Both the position numbers and the translations under genes were made by a program. A stretch of 64,000 nucleotides of DNA from an uncultured Gemmatimonadales bacterium (GTDB taxonomy: Bacteria; Gemmatimonadota; Gemmatimonadetes; Longimicrobiales; Gaopeijiaceae): assembly GCA_937919655.1 (NCBI GenBank), contig CALFPJ010000063.1:147781-211780 (forward strand), written 5' to 3'. Below are positions 26,242 to 35,484 of the stretch, piece by piece (the stretch's first letter is position 1; every line of letters begins with the position of its first letter). Below the pieces are notes generated by a model, which was given only the letters and a program-made list of their open reading frames with translations, did not search any database and was not told the origin of the DNA.

Positions 26242-27672
26242 ATGAGAAAGATCATTCGCGGGGCGATTGGAGCAGCGGCGGCGTTTGTTGTAACGGCCTC
26301 GGTGGCCCAGGCCCAGACGATGCCCCCGCAGGAATATCAGGATCTGGCGAAGTCGATCTTCGCAGAACTGATCGAGATCAACACCACGGACTCCGAGCGC
26401 GGCAACAACACCATCGCCGCGCGGGCGCTTGAGCGTCGCCTGCTAGACGCGGGCTTCCCGGCCGAGGACGTCCAGGTACTGGTTCCGGCTGACTCGCCTA
26501 CGAAGGGCAATCTCGTCGCGCGTTATCGCGGTCGTGACACCGGCCTCAAGCCGATTCTGCTGCTGGCGCATATCGATGTCGTGGAGGCGCTTCCGGAGGA
26601 CTGGAGCTCTGATCTCGACCCGTTCGGATTCCTCGAGCGCGATGGCTTCTACTACGGCCGAGGCGTGACCGACAATAAGGACGAAGCGTCGATCTACACC
26701 GCGAATCTGATCCGCATGAAACGTGAGGGCTTCGTCCCTGATCGCGACATTATCGTCGCACTCACCGCCGACGAAGAGGGCGGTCCTCGTAACGGTGTCG
26801 CATTCCTCATGGCCGAGCACCGTGATCTCATTGATGCGGCATACGCGCTCAACGAAGGCGGCGGGGGCATGATGAAGGATGGCCGCCGCATCTCGAACAA
26901 CGTCCAGGCCGCCGAGAAGAAGTTCTTGTCGTTCTACTTCACCGCGACGAACCCGGGCGGTCACTCGTCGTTGCCGGTGCGCAAGAACGCGATCTATGAT
27001 CTGTCGAATGCGCTGCTCGCGGTCCAGAACTACGACTTCCCGGTGATGATGCATGAGATCACCGAGCAGTTCTTCGGCCGCTCCGCGGACTTGGTTGGCG
27101 GCGAGATGGGGGATGCCATGCGGCGCATCGTCTCGAATCCGAACGACACGGAGGCGTCTAAGGTGCTTGCGGCCGAGCCGGGCTACTACTCGCGCCTGCG
27201 AACGACCTGTGTCGCGACTCTTCTAGAGGGCGGACACGCTCAGAACGCGCTGCCGCAGTTGGCCCGCGCAAACGTGAACTGCCGCATCTTCCCGACGCAG
27301 GATCCTGAGGACGTGCAGGCCAGACTGCAGGCGCTTGCAGCACCGTTCGATGTAACCGTGGAGCCGCGCGGCGCCGCCAACCCGAGCCCCCCGTCTCCGC
27401 TCACCGACGAGGTCCTGGGACCCATCGAGCGCATCACTGAGCAGATGTGGCCGGGTGTAAAGGTGCTGCCAATCATGTCCACCGGCGCGACGGACGGACT
27501 CTATCTGCGCCGCGAGGGCATTCCCGTCTATGGCGTCAGCGGCCTGTTCGGCGACATGGATGACGTGCGCGCACACGGGCAGGACGAGCGCATCAGCATT
27601 CAGAGCTTTTATGAAGGGCAGGAGTTTCTTTACCGGCTCGTGAAGGCGTTGTCGGGCGGTGGGATCGCGTAG
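26242..27672 (+). CDS. Secreted M20 family metallopeptidase
   Basis: This 476-residue M20/M28-type zinc peptidase has a signal peptide ending near VAQAQ. The metal site is visible in order: His in LLLAHIDVV, bridging Asp in GRGVTDNKD, catalytic Glu-Glu in TADEEGG, Glu in ALNEGGG and the last His in DVRAHGQDERI. A dimerisation domain (residues about 220-340) begins near FYFTATNPGGHSSLP. GAGGG lies 6 bases before the ATG at 26242. It probably trims short peptides or N-acyl amino acids outside the cytoplasm (family knowledge). The next gene begins 14 bases before this stop. Confidence 0.92.
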   Translation: MRKIIRGAIGAAAAFVVTASVAQAQTMPPQEYQDLAKSIFAELIEINTTDSERGNNTIAARALERRLLDAGFPAEDVQVLVPADSPTKGNLVARYRGRDTGLKPILLLAHIDVVEALPEDWSSDLDPFGFLERDGFYYGRGVTDNKDEASIYTANLIRMKREGFVPDRDIIVALTADEEGGPRNGVAFLMAEHRDLIDAAYALNEGGGGMMKDGRRISNNVQAAEKKFLSFYFTATNPGGHSSLPVRKNAIYDLSNALLAVQNYDFPVMMHEITEQFFGRSADLVGGEMGDAMRRIVSNPNDTEASKVLAAEPGYYSRLRTTCVATLLEGGHAQNALPQLARANVNCRIFPTQDPEDVQARLQALAAPFDVTVEPRGAANPSPPSPLTDEVLGPIERITEQMWPGVKVLPIMSTGATDGLYLRREGIPVYGVSGLFGDMDDVRAHGQDERISIQSFYEGQEFLYRLVKALSGGGIA

Positions 27673-28819
27673 CCGTCTATGGCCAAACGCCCGGTTATTT
27701 CTCCGCACAATCAGAGTGCGACCTTTTGAGCTGTTCTTCGATCTGGTTTTCGTCTTCGGGATCACTCAGGTCGTTGTTGTGCTCGAGCATCACCTCAGTT
27801 GGGGTGGGGTGGGCCAGGCGATCCTGGTCTTCTGGCTTCTGTGGTGGGCTTGGACCCAATTCACCTGGGCGCTGAACGCCGCCGATACAGAACATCCCTG
27901 GATCGAATTCGGGACCCTGGTCGCCACCGCTGTGGCCTTTTTCATGGCGGTGGCGGTGCCTGAGGCTTTTGCCGGAGGTGCGCTCTGGTTCGCCCTTCCC
28001 TACGTCGCGGTGAGGGTCATCGGCTTGACCATCTACATCGGTGTGATGCGGGAGAACCCAGAGGGGAGGACGGTGGTGCAGTCGTTTGCCACCGCATCGC
28101 TCTTCGGCTTGGCGGCGGTGATCGTGGGGGCGCTCTTGGGTGGTGAGTACCAAGCGATGCTCTGGGTGCTCGTGATCATCCTGGACATGGTTGCGGCGAC
28201 CGCTGCGGGTAAGGGCGATTGGGCGATCCACCCCGAACACTTCGCGGAACGCCACGGGCTCATCGTCATTATAGCCCTGGGCGAATCGCTGATCGTCGCC
28301 GCGAGTGGCTTGGTTGGGGCGGAACGCTCGGTAGATCTTCTCGCCGCGGGTTTTCTGGCCGTCAGCATCACGTGCGCGCTGTGGTGGTCGTACTTCCCTG
28401 TGGCGAAGCCTGCGCTCGAGCGCTCACTCTCACATGCGTCCGGCGTGAAACAAGCCACCATGGCTCGGGATGCCTTCAGCCTGGCCCACTTCCCCATGCT
28501 TTGCGGTGTCATCGCGTACGCCGTGGCGATCGAGGCCGCGGTTGCGCACCCGAGCGACCCGCTCGGCACAGAGGCGCGCGTCGCCCTCGCGCTGGGCTTG
28601 CTGCTGTTTATGGGTGGACTCGCGGTCGCCTATTGGAGAGCGAGTTGCGAGGTCAAGACTTCGCGGGTGGTGGTGTCCGTTGTGACCGCGCTGGGGGTTT
28701 TTCTGCTCGCCGATGTGACGGCTGTCGTGAGCTTGGGCGTGGCTTTCGCCGGGGTCGCGGTCGTGGCGTTTCTTGAGGAGCGGCAGGCGGAGCGGTTGGT
28801 TGTGAGAGATTTGGGTTAG
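27659..28819 (+). CDS. Low-temperature-requirement A (LtrA) family membrane protein
   Basis: This protein of about 386 residues has at least ten hydrophobic helices and the LtrA hallmark near the N-terminus, VRPFELFFDLVFVFGITQV. Further markers are LWWAWTQFTWALNAAD and HFAERHGLIVIIALGES. LtrA was named in Listeria for growth in the cold; the biochemical role is not established. The start is uncertain: a GTG at 27659 lies inside the end of the M20 gene, while ATG at 27679 opens MAKRPVISPHNQS in another frame that stops at the point where the conserved block begins. A one-base indel near 27720 could have separated the true start from the body. Confidence 0.82.
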   Translation: MGSRSRLWPNARLFLRTIRVRPFELFFDLVFVFGITQVVVVLEHHLSWGGVGQAILVFWLLWWAWTQFTWALNAADTEHPWIEFGTLVATAVAFFMAVAVPEAFAGGALWFALPYVAVRVIGLTIYIGVMRENPEGRTVVQSFATASLFGLAAVIVGALLGGEYQAMLWVLVIILDMVAATAAGKGDWAIHPEHFAERHGLIVIIALGESLIVAASGLVGAERSVDLLAAGFLAVSITCALWWSYFPVAKPALERSLSHASGVKQATMARDAFSLAHFPMLCGVIAYAVAIEAAVAHPSDPLGTEARVALALGLLLFMGGLAVAYWRASCEVKTSRVVVSVVTALGVFLLADVTAVVSLGVAFAGVAVVAFLEERQAERLVVRDLG

Positions 28820-28893
28820 GGAAGTGAGAGATGGGGCGGGGCATCAAACGTTCCACGGTCGCGGCCGACGTCGACGGAGGCGCCCGGGCCCCG

Positions 28894-29340
28894 TCAGTTG
28901 AGCACCGACGCGGGGTGGAGCCGGAATCCGGACCAGGCGGACGCCGCACCGCCGTCCTCGGCCAGCGAAAGCCCCCGCTTGAAGTCCGAGTCGCACGTGA
29001 GAAGGGCGACATCCAGGTAGAGTGCGGTCGCGGCGATCAGGAGGTCGGCGATGGGCAAGGTTTTCCCGGCAGCCCGAGCCTCGCGGCCCAAGCGCCCGGC
29101 GCGGTCCGCGACTTCCCTGTCCGCACCCACGACTGGCAAGTGATCGAGGAGCTTCCGAAGCCGAGCTGCGCCAGCCTCATCTCTCGCTCCTGTCATCAGC
29201 TCCGTGACGGTGATTGCCGACAACACGGCGGCCTGGTTGTGCAGCACAGATGACGTCGCATCACGAATGTTCTCCGTGCCGGCCGGTGGGTGCCGCCTGA
29301 GGAGTGCTACGAGGGCGGAGGTATCAAGGAGTATGGCCAC
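28894..29340 (-). CDS. vapC: VapC-type PIN-domain ribonuclease toxin
   Basis: This 148-residue PIN-domain protein is the toxin of a type II toxin-antitoxin pair. Acidic residues of the PIN active site are visible: Asp in LLDTSALVALL (residue 6), Glu in VTELMTGA, Asp in PIADLLIAA and Asp in TCDSDF. The PIN fold cleaves RNA, often initiator tRNA or rRNA in VapCs. It starts at GTG 29340, overlapping the 3' end of its antitoxin gene by 17 bases, as expected for coupled translation. It belongs to the left-hand of two adjacent modules arranged back to back. Confidence 0.9.
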   Translation of the reverse strand: MAILLDTSALVALLRRHPPAGTENIRDATSSVLHNQAAVLSAITVTELMTGARDEAGAARLRKLLDHLPVVGADREVADRAGRLGREARAAGKTLPIADLLIAATALYLDVALLTCDSDFKRGLSLAEDGGAASAWSGFRLHPASVLN

Positions 29341-29542
29341 GCCCCACCTGCCTCATCGTCCTGAGGTCCTCCAGCCCGAAGACGACGTCCGAACCTTCGA
29401 GGGAGTCGAGTAGCGCACCCATTTCCGCGCGCTCGATTGCCTGGTTGAGGGCCGCCTCAATAGCAGCAGTGAAGGTTGGGACGCCCATGGCAGATTTGGC
29501 GCGATCGAGTAGGTCGCGATCTAGGTCGAGTGTGGTGCGCAT
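29324..29542 (-). CDS. vapB: VapB-type antitoxin
   Basis: This 72-residue antitoxin begins RTTLDLDRDLLDRAKSAMG, an N-terminal ribbon-helix-helix-like DNA-binding segment. A helix (TAAIEAALNQAIERAE) and a tail that should wrap the toxin follow. Its ATG lies at the edge of a perfect palindrome (29542-29555), a likely autoregulatory site. The toxin gene begins inside its 3' end. It should neutralise the PIN toxin and repress the operon (family knowledge). Confidence 0.88.
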   Translation of the reverse strand: MRTTLDLDRDLLDRAKSAMGVPTFTAAIEAALNQAIERAEMGALLDSLEGSDVVFGLEDLRTMRQVGRGHTP

Positions 29543-29555
29543 TTAGACCTCTAAA
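29542..29555 (-). promoter_or_regulatory. Palindromic operator at the first VapBC start
   Basis: TTTAGA and TCTAAA arms around a central two bases form a perfect 14-base inverted repeat that touches the antitoxin start codon. VapB proteins commonly repress their own operon at such sites. The AT-rich sequence just upstream (around 29555-29590) is the only likely promoter area here. Confidence 0.6.
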
Positions 29556-29711
29556 CATATGCATCGTGGTGTCAGAATATACATATTGAAATCATCGTCC
29601 ACCACTCCTGCTCCCCAAGCCGGTGTCGCCCCCAGGCAGTGAGGTTGTTATGGCGGTGATCCAGGGACGGCCGTGAATCCACCCTTGTAACCTTCCGTTG
29701 ACTCGCTTCGG

Positions 29712-29738
29712 TGAGTGTATCATACTCAAATCATGAGT
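29712..29738 (+). promoter_or_regulatory. Clustered inverted repeats at the second VapBC start
   Basis: TGAGT at 29712, ACTCA at 29724 and TGAGT at 29734 give two overlapping inverted repeats (spacers of 7 and 5 bases) across the start codon at 29733. This fits an autoregulatory operator for the plus-strand antitoxin. Confidence 0.5.
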
Positions 29739-30137
29739 AAGCGATTGCAGGTCGTGATGACCGAGGAAGAGTACGGGGAGATCCAGTCCACTGCGGACAG
29801 ACACCGCCTCACGGTGTCCGAGTGGGTTCGCGACGCGCTACGAGACGCCCGCGAGCGCGAGGTTCGAGGCCCGTCAGCGACCGTGCGAGAAGCCCCGCCC
29901 GCCTGCGGGGCCAGCGCCCTCAAGCGTGTCCGCCTAGAGATGGACGTCAAAGAGGAGCTTCTGGGGGCGGTGCGAGAGCGCTTCCGTTTGCCTACGGATC
30001 GGGCGGCGGTCGAATACGCCCTCCGTCGCGTGGCCATCAAGCCGATGACTAAGGAGGAAGCCCTAGCCATGGAAGGCGTCGGCTGGGACGGGGATCTTGA
30101 TGCGATGCGCTCGGGAGACCCCGGAGACCTTTGGTGA
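29733..30137 (+). CDS. vapB: VapB-like antitoxin
   Basis: This protein of about 134 residues begins [20 protein letters not shown] and continues [20 protein letters not shown], a ribbon-helix-helix DNA-binding pattern. The C-terminal half contains [19 protein letters not shown], the VapB-type helix-turn-helix of MazE/VapB antitoxins, and ends [18 protein letters not shown]. It is longer than usual and may be a fusion of two antitoxin-type modules. The start at 29733 is preferred over 29715 because inverted repeats and spacing favour it. Its stop overlaps the toxin start. Confidence 0.82.
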   Translation: MSKRLQVVMTEEEYGEIQSTADRHRLTVSEWVRDALRDAREREVRGPSATVREAPPACGASALKRVRLEMDVKEELLGAVRERFRLPTDRAAVEYALRRVAIKPMTKEEALAMEGVGWDGDLDAMRSGDPGDLW

Positions 30138-30529
30138 TCGTAGACACATCGGCCTGGGTCGAATATCTGCGGAAGACCGGCAGCCCCGAGCACCTCACGC
30201 TCTTCGAGCGAATTCAGTCAGGCGAGCCGATCGCCACCCCGGCGCCGGTCGTCATGGAATTGCTGGCGGGATGTGGCACAGAACGAGCGGCCGCCGAGCT
30301 CGGCCGACTCCTCAGTCGTTTCGAGATCCTTGACCCGGAAGGCCTGGCGGACTTCGAGGACGCCGCCCTCATCCAGCGGATCTGTCGTCGCGGCGGGCAC
30401 ACCGTACGTTCGATGATCGATTGCTTGGTGGCGGTGGCCGCGCTGCGTACCGGCCGACCGCTCCTCGCCCGTGATCGCGACTTCGAAGTGATCGCTGGGA
30501 ACGTCGAACTGGAGTTAGTCGGCCGGTAG
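30134..30529 (+). CDS. vapC: VapC-type PIN-domain ribonuclease toxin
   Basis: This 131-residue PIN toxin begins [13 protein letters not shown], with the first catalytic Asp, then MELLAGCG with Glu and [14 protein letters not shown] with the next Asp. It closes RDRDFEVIA with the last. A GTG start at 30134 overlaps the antitoxin stop as GTGA, the classical coupled arrangement; a TTG three bases earlier is the alternative. It forms the right-hand module of the pair. The two toxins are clearly different from each other, so cross-neutralisation is unlikely (inference). Confidence 0.9.
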   Translation: MIVDTSAWVEYLRKTGSPEHLTLFERIQSGEPIATPAPVVMELLAGCGTERAAAELGRLLSRFEILDPEGLADFEDAALIQRICRRGGHTVRSMIDCLVAVAALRTGRPLLARDRDFEVIAGNVELELVGR

Positions 30530-30608
30530 GAATAGATCGCCATGAATGACGGATCCGCGTGGCCCGTCGATCCTTGCTACAGTGCCAAACGTACGACCTC
30601 AGTCACGG

Positions 30609-32849
30609 TCAGGAGATCGGCCGTTCCGCCTTCTTTTCAAGCGTCTCCAGCACCTGCCGCCACTCGAATGTAGAGCCGATTCCCCGAACGTAGTGATCCA
30701 TCCAGGCCATTTCGCTGACTGACTTCACGAGCCGGTTGCGGGGGTCGGGGATGCCGTGACTGCGCCCGGGATACATGAACAGCTCGGTCGGCACGTCCAG
30801 CTTTTTGAGCGCCATATGGAGCTCGACGGACTGCGGACTCGGCACTCGCGGGTCGCCCTCCACGACGTGGATCATCGTAGGCGTCTTCGCATTGGCGATG
30901 TACTTGAGGGGCGATTGATCCCAGTACGGCTCGAAGTTTTCGTACATGAAATCGTCGCCGAGGTAGAACTGACGGTTCCGCTGTACATCACTCTGCGCAT
31001 ACATGCTGATCCAATTCATGGTGCCGGCCCCTGAACTGATCGCCTTGAATCGGTCGGTGTGCGTCAGGATCCAATTGGACCAATGGCCCCCCGCGCTCCA
31101 ACCGAGCGCACCCATCTGATCGCCATCCGCGATCCCGCGGTCGATCAAGTAGTCGACTCCGGTCATGATGTCGTCGAAACCGAGGGTGAAATAGTCGCCA
31201 ACGATGTCGGTACGGTGTGCGTTGCCGTACCCGGTCGAACCACGGTAGTTGGGCTTGAGGACGGCGTAACCCGCACCAGCGTACACCTGCGCAGAATAGC
31301 CGCCATTAAATGTCAGCAGGTCGGCTCCCGCGGGTCCGCCGTGGATCGCAACAATAAGCGGATACCTCTGGCCCTCTGTGTACCCCGCTGGATAAACGAG
31401 CACTCCACCCACCGTCTTGCCGTCGGTGGAGGTCCAGTTCACCTCCTCTTCACGGCCGAGCGCCAACTCGGACACTTGCGGATTCATGTCCGTGAGCTGG
31501 ATCCACGAGGCGCGATCTGCCAGCCGGTCGATATTCGCCGCGGTGAAAATCGTCTGAGGCGTTGCCGGATCCTGATAATTGATCAGGAGCGTGCCCGTGT
31601 CTTCATCCTTGGACACTGTGAGATTGGCCCGCTCGCTAGTGATCGACTGGACCCGCCCAGTGCGAACATCGACCGAGTGTAGTTGGCGTGTGACTTTGAC
31701 GGCTGCGTTCGCATAGATGGTGCTGCCATCGGGCGACCAGAACGCGACGCGAAGGCTATTGTCAAAGTCGCTTCCGAGCTTGCGGAACGAACCGCCACGC
31801 TCGCCGACCCCGCGCACGTAAATGCGGCTTTCAGTCATGGAGTAGGCTTCCATATCGTCCGGCCCCGAGAACGCGATCCAACGACTGTCGGGAGAAAAGC
31901 TGGCGCCGTCCTCGCCCACCTCATAGTTCTCGGTTAGCCGTTCGACCGAGCCGGCGGCGACATCAAGGAGGTACTGGTCGCCGTATAGCCCGGCCCCGGT
32001 AATATTGCGCTCGTAGCGTTCGGGGGATCCACCCGAGAACACGATCCACTGACCGTCGGGGGAGAGGGAAAACCCCGTCACGCTGTACGTGGCGTCACCC
32101 GCGACCTGACGCTCTTCTGCGGTCGCGACGGTAATGGCCCACAGGCTAGACAGCGGCGTGATGGCATTCTTCACATCTACTGAAAACCCCTCCTCCTTCC
32201 GGGCAGCCTCGTCCTCGTCGAAGGAGTCTGGGCGCGATAGGTAGATCGTCGCCCCATCGGGAGACCACTCCCAACTCTCCACCCCGGCGGCGCCTGCCGT
32301 GATTTGTGTCGCCGGAGCGCCGGTCGGGTCTGTCGCGGCCTGCCGATAGAGTTGTTCGCGTCCCGACTCACCGCTTCTGAAGACGAGCCACGTACCGTCA
32401 GGGCTGAACGAGAAGCCCGAGACGCCGTCCTTCGCATCCGTGATCTTGCGAGCCTCGCCTCCGTCGTGGCGCATGCGGTAGAGCTGATTCGTTCGCTTGG
32501 GTGCCACTGCGTCCCGATTCGACGAGAAAACGAAGTACGAGGCATCCGGGGCCCAAGTGGGGTTGGTCTCGTTCTTGTCGCTGGTGTAGGTGAGTTGGCG
32601 GGTCGACGAGACACCATCTGCGAGTGACACGACATAGATGTCGGACTGTGATTCGTCTTCGATCCAATCCGGTGTCGTGATCGTGTAGAGCATCCAAGCC
32701 TGGTCCGGGCTCGGGGCCCAACTCCCGCCTCCCCGGATTTCCTGAACGTCGAGGAATGTCATGGGCCGGTTTTGCCCAGCGAGAGAGGACGCGGAAGCAG
32801 CCAAAACGAAAACAGACGAAGCGAGCGTGCGGAGCCAAAGCGTGTTCAT
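30609..32849 (-). CDS. Secreted S9 family peptidase (dipeptidyl-peptidase-like)
   Basis: This peptidase has 746 residues if started at ATG 32849, which follows GAGG at 7 bases and opens a clean signal peptide (MNTLWLRTLASSVFVLAASA). TolB-like beta-propeller repeats (FSPDGTWLVFRSG and similar) fill the first 470 residues. The hydrolase domain has Ser585 in LGWSAGGHW, Asp666 in EGDPRVPSP and His698 in GRSHGIP. Members are dipeptidyl or acylaminoacyl peptidases that trim peptides outside the cytoplasm. It is convergent with the plus-strand VapBC module, with 79 bases between. Confidence 0.92.
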   Translation of the reverse strand: MNTLWLRTLASSVFVLAASASSLAGQNRPMTFLDVQEIRGGGSWAPSPDQAWMLYTITTPDWIEDESQSDIYVVSLADGVSSTRQLTYTSDKNETNPTWAPDASYFVFSSNRDAVAPKRTNQLYRMRHDGGEARKITDAKDGVSGFSFSPDGTWLVFRSGESGREQLYRQAATDPTGAPATQITAGAAGVESWEWSPDGATIYLSRPDSFDEDEAARKEEGFSVDVKNAITPLSSLWAITVATAEERQVAGDATYSVTGFSLSPDGQWIVFSGGSPERYERNITGAGLYGDQYLLDVAAGSVERLTENYEVGEDGASFSPDSRWIAFSGPDDMEAYSMTESRIYVRGVGERGGSFRKLGSDFDNSLRVAFWSPDGSTIYANAAVKVTRQLHSVDVRTGRVQSITSERANLTVSKDEDTGTLLINYQDPATPQTIFTAANIDRLADRASWIQLTDMNPQVSELALGREEEVNWTSTDGKTVGGVLVYPAGYTEGQRYPLIVAIHGGPAGADLLTFNGGYSAQVYAGAGYAVLKPNYRGSTGYGNAHRTDIVGDYFTLGFDDIMTGVDYLIDRGIADGDQMGALGWSAGGHWSNWILTHTDRFKAISSGAGTMNWISMYAQSDVQRNRQFYLGDDFMYENFEPYWDQSPLKYIANAKTPTMIHVVEGDPRVPSPQSVELHMALKKLDVPTELFMYPGRSHGIPDPRNRLVKSVSEMAWMDHYVRGIGSTFEWRQVLETLEKKAERPIS

Positions 32850-32945
32850 CGGAGCCTCGTAGGACGTGACCGGTCTCGGGCGCCCAACCCGGCGTTGGGG
32901 GCACAAGAGTCACGATGGGACGCGGGGCCGGGCGGGGCAAGGTGG

Positions 32946-33015
32946 GTGGATACAGCCGGGCCACGGCGTCGGCTCAGAGTGTGGATACAGCCGGGCCACG
33001 CCGCCGCTCAGCGCG
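32946..33015 (+). repeat. Two-copy tandem repeat, 35-base period
   Basis: GTGGATACAGCCGGGCCACG at 32946 recurs exactly at 32981, and the 15 bases following each copy are also similar (GCGTCGGCTCAGAGT versus CCGCCGCTCAGCGCG). It lies between the end of the DUF5916 gene and the start of the S9 gene on the same strand. Confidence 0.8.
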
Positions 33016-33031
33016 TTCCAGCAGCCCCGCC

Positions 33032-35257
33032 CTAGAAGGCGAAGGCGCGCGTCACCTTAAGGGACAACAATCGGTCCGGAGGCGTCGCGCCGGAGCGATC
33101 CCGTCGCTCTGTGAAGACCAAGAACAGATCTGATAGTGGGGCGTGTACGTAGTTCAGTCGGACGTTGCTGACCACCTCGTTCGTCAACGCGTTGTACTGC
33201 ACGAAGGCGCTCGTGAAAAAGCGCGTCGATGCGGCGAACGTTGCCCGTCCGCCGTAGACGCTGGCCGGGAAGGTCTCCAGGCCCGGGAGCGTGATGGCGT
33301 TCCGCTCAGCAGAGAAGTCGAGCGCCAGGTGGTAGTCCACCCGCCAGACGCCACTCACCGACACAGATGAGCGGTCCCCATTGAAGTATCCTCCGCGGGA
33401 CACGCGCACTCTTCCAGAAAGCGCTCGCCCCGCGCTGGTGTTGGCCGAGAGGGCGACTGTCCGGAACTCATGGTCCCCGGCCGGAACCACCGCGCCTTCT
33501 CGTACGCTGAACGGTGCGTCCAGCCGCTCGAAGACGTTTGTCACGTCTATGCCGAAGGCTCCGCCCGCCCGGTAGCTCACGTCCAGAGAGCCGGTGACCT
33601 GGCGTGTCAGGAGGCGCCCGTCTAAGTCCGTCACGTAGTCGACCTCGACGAACGGATTGACCTCGTTCAGCCAGGGAATCTGGACGGGGCGCTGGTGCAC
33701 GCCGACGGTCGCGTAACCCTCCCGCACGCCGCGGCGCCGGACGAAGCCCACTCTTGGAATGAAGTCATCACCGACCTGCTTGGCCGAGGCAGATACATTC
33801 CACAGGGGATCTCGCCAGCCAATCCAAATCCGGCCGGCCCAGTCTGCGCCTGTCGCAGCGTCATCGACGCCAGAGAGATACGAGTTGATGCGAAGGTAGG
33901 GATGGGGGGCAAGGTTGGCCTCCACTCCGTACGTGCGATTGAAAGAGCCGGTGCCGTCGGAGGCCTGCCGGTTGATGAAGATCGCCCCAACGTCCCCGAG
34001 TCCCTCGATGGTCCGTTTCGCTCGCAGCACGCCAAAGTTTTCGGCCGGGAGCCCCAGCGTGGCCCGGGTCTGCATGTCGAGCGCGCCGATCTCGAAGCCA
34101 CCGGCTCGCCCCGTGACCCTTCCTCCTCCCAGGATTGGAATTTCATGGCCCGAAGCGTCTAGGCCGATACGCCGCGAGTGGAAGAGCGTGAACCTCGATA
34201 ACGAGCTGCCCGACCGGTAGTTCCGCTCAGAAATATCTCCGAACGAGAACACGCCAGAATTTTCAGTGAAGAAGTCCCGCCGCTCGGGAAAGAAAAGACT
34301 GAAGCGCGTGAGGTTCACTCGCTCCTGGTCGACCTCCACCTGAGAAAAATCGGTTCGCAGGGTGGCGTCGAGTGTCAGTCGTGACGTGAGTCCGTATTTT
34401 AGGTCGAGGCCGGCGTCTTGAGTCCAGGCATTTTCACTCGAGGCGACGCCCACGAGCCGCGACGCCACGGCGTACGGCTTGACCACCAGGTTCCTGCCTG
34501 AACGGACGCCTTCTAGGCCGCGCAGGGTACCCGCCTTGGACATTTTGTGAATGCGGTCTCGCCGGTCGAGCGGCGCCCAGTACGACTCCTCGTTCAGCCG
34601 CCTGATACGCCGCATCATGTTCATGCCCCAGTCTTGGGGAATCCGGTCGGGATCGAAGCGAAGTGTGGTGAACGGAATCGCCCACTCTACGGTCCACCCG
34701 TCCTCTTCGATGTGCGTCTTGACCGTGAAGATCCCCTCCCATGCCGCGTTTTCTTGGCGAGAGTCATCAAAGTCCTGCGCTTCCTTGACCGCCCCTTTGG
34801 GGTTCACGAGGAACATGAACGCATTGCGACGGTCGAAAAACGTATCGAGCGTGATGCCGAAGATGTCCGAGTTCCCGCTCTCGAAGTCCTGCTCGAGACT
34901 CGGGATCACCGCCCGCCCCGGCTCAGGATCCCACAACTTCACGCCTATGTAGAGGTTGTTTTCGTCGAAAACGATGCGGGCCTCCGTCCGATACGTCGCC
35001 GGCATGCCCGCCTCCGGCCGAGATTGCACAAAGTCGCCCAGTATCTGAGCCTGTAGCCACACCGGTTCATCGAGTATCCCGTCGACCAGGATGGGGTTGG
35101 CGGTCCGGACCGCGTGGGCCTCGGGTCGAGGGGCCGCTTCCACGTCGATGGGAGCGCGCGCGTCACGGCTTGGTGTCGCCTGGGCCAGCAGCGGCACGCA
35201 GGTCGCGATTAAAGCGCACAGAATCGCCGCAGGGCCGGCGCATCGGCGTATGTTCAA
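33032..35257 (-). CDS. DUF5916 outer-membrane protein with CBM9-like domain
   Basis: This protein of about 741 residues has a signal peptide through VPLLAQA, a CBM9-like sugar-binding fold at about residues 45-230 (ILVDGILDEPVWLQ, then NNLYIGVKLWDPEP), and a long beta-strand C-terminal half. It ends SLKVTRAFAF with a terminal Phe, the usual outer-membrane beta-barrel signal. Relatives are annotated DUF5916 and lie near peptidases and glycan enzymes. No catalytic motif is visible. It appears to start at TTG 35257 (MNIRRC in translation), because no in-frame ATG or GTG precedes the signal peptide core; this is an unusual start and deserves caution. A related protein is at 50830. Confidence 0.85.
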   Translation of the reverse strand: MNIRRCAGPAAILCALIATCVPLLAQATPSRDARAPIDVEAAPRPEAHAVRTANPILVDGILDEPVWLQAQILGDFVQSRPEAGMPATYRTEARIVFDENNLYIGVKLWDPEPGRAVIPSLEQDFESGNSDIFGITLDTFFDRRNAFMFLVNPKGAVKEAQDFDDSRQENAAWEGIFTVKTHIEEDGWTVEWAIPFTTLRFDPDRIPQDWGMNMMRRIRRLNEESYWAPLDRRDRIHKMSKAGTLRGLEGVRSGRNLVVKPYAVASRLVGVASSENAWTQDAGLDLKYGLTSRLTLDATLRTDFSQVEVDQERVNLTRFSLFFPERRDFFTENSGVFSFGDISERNYRSGSSLSRFTLFHSRRIGLDASGHEIPILGGGRVTGRAGGFEIGALDMQTRATLGLPAENFGVLRAKRTIEGLGDVGAIFINRQASDGTGSFNRTYGVEANLAPHPYLRINSYLSGVDDAATGADWAGRIWIGWRDPLWNVSASAKQVGDDFIPRVGFVRRRGVREGYATVGVHQRPVQIPWLNEVNPFVEVDYVTDLDGRLLTRQVTGSLDVSYRAGGAFGIDVTNVFERLDAPFSVREGAVVPAGDHEFRTVALSANTSAGRALSGRVRVSRGGYFNGDRSSVSVSGVWRVDYHLALDFSAERNAITLPGLETFPASVYGGRATFAASTRFFTSAFVQYNALTNEVVSNVRLNYVHAPLSDLFLVFTERRDRSGATPPDRLLSLKVTRAFAF

Positions 35258-35484
35258 GGGGCGTATTCCCGGATGGTGTCGAGATGAGGGATGCGGACGG
35301 CGCCAACATGCTAGATCGTTGGACGTCTGGCGAGCGAGCGTAGAACAGAGCGTGGGTCGTGAGCGAGTGAGCCGATTGACGCTCTGTGCTTAGCCTACGG
35401 AAAGTTGGTGGGTCAGGCGACCGATGCCTGCTCCGAGATACCTCTTCCCGCTCCGCTTATCTCCCCCTTCACAGGAGTCAGTCC

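Noticed and set aside
32946..33015. Insertion-sequence ends
   Set aside because: Direct tandem repeat, no inverted ends and no transposase gene.
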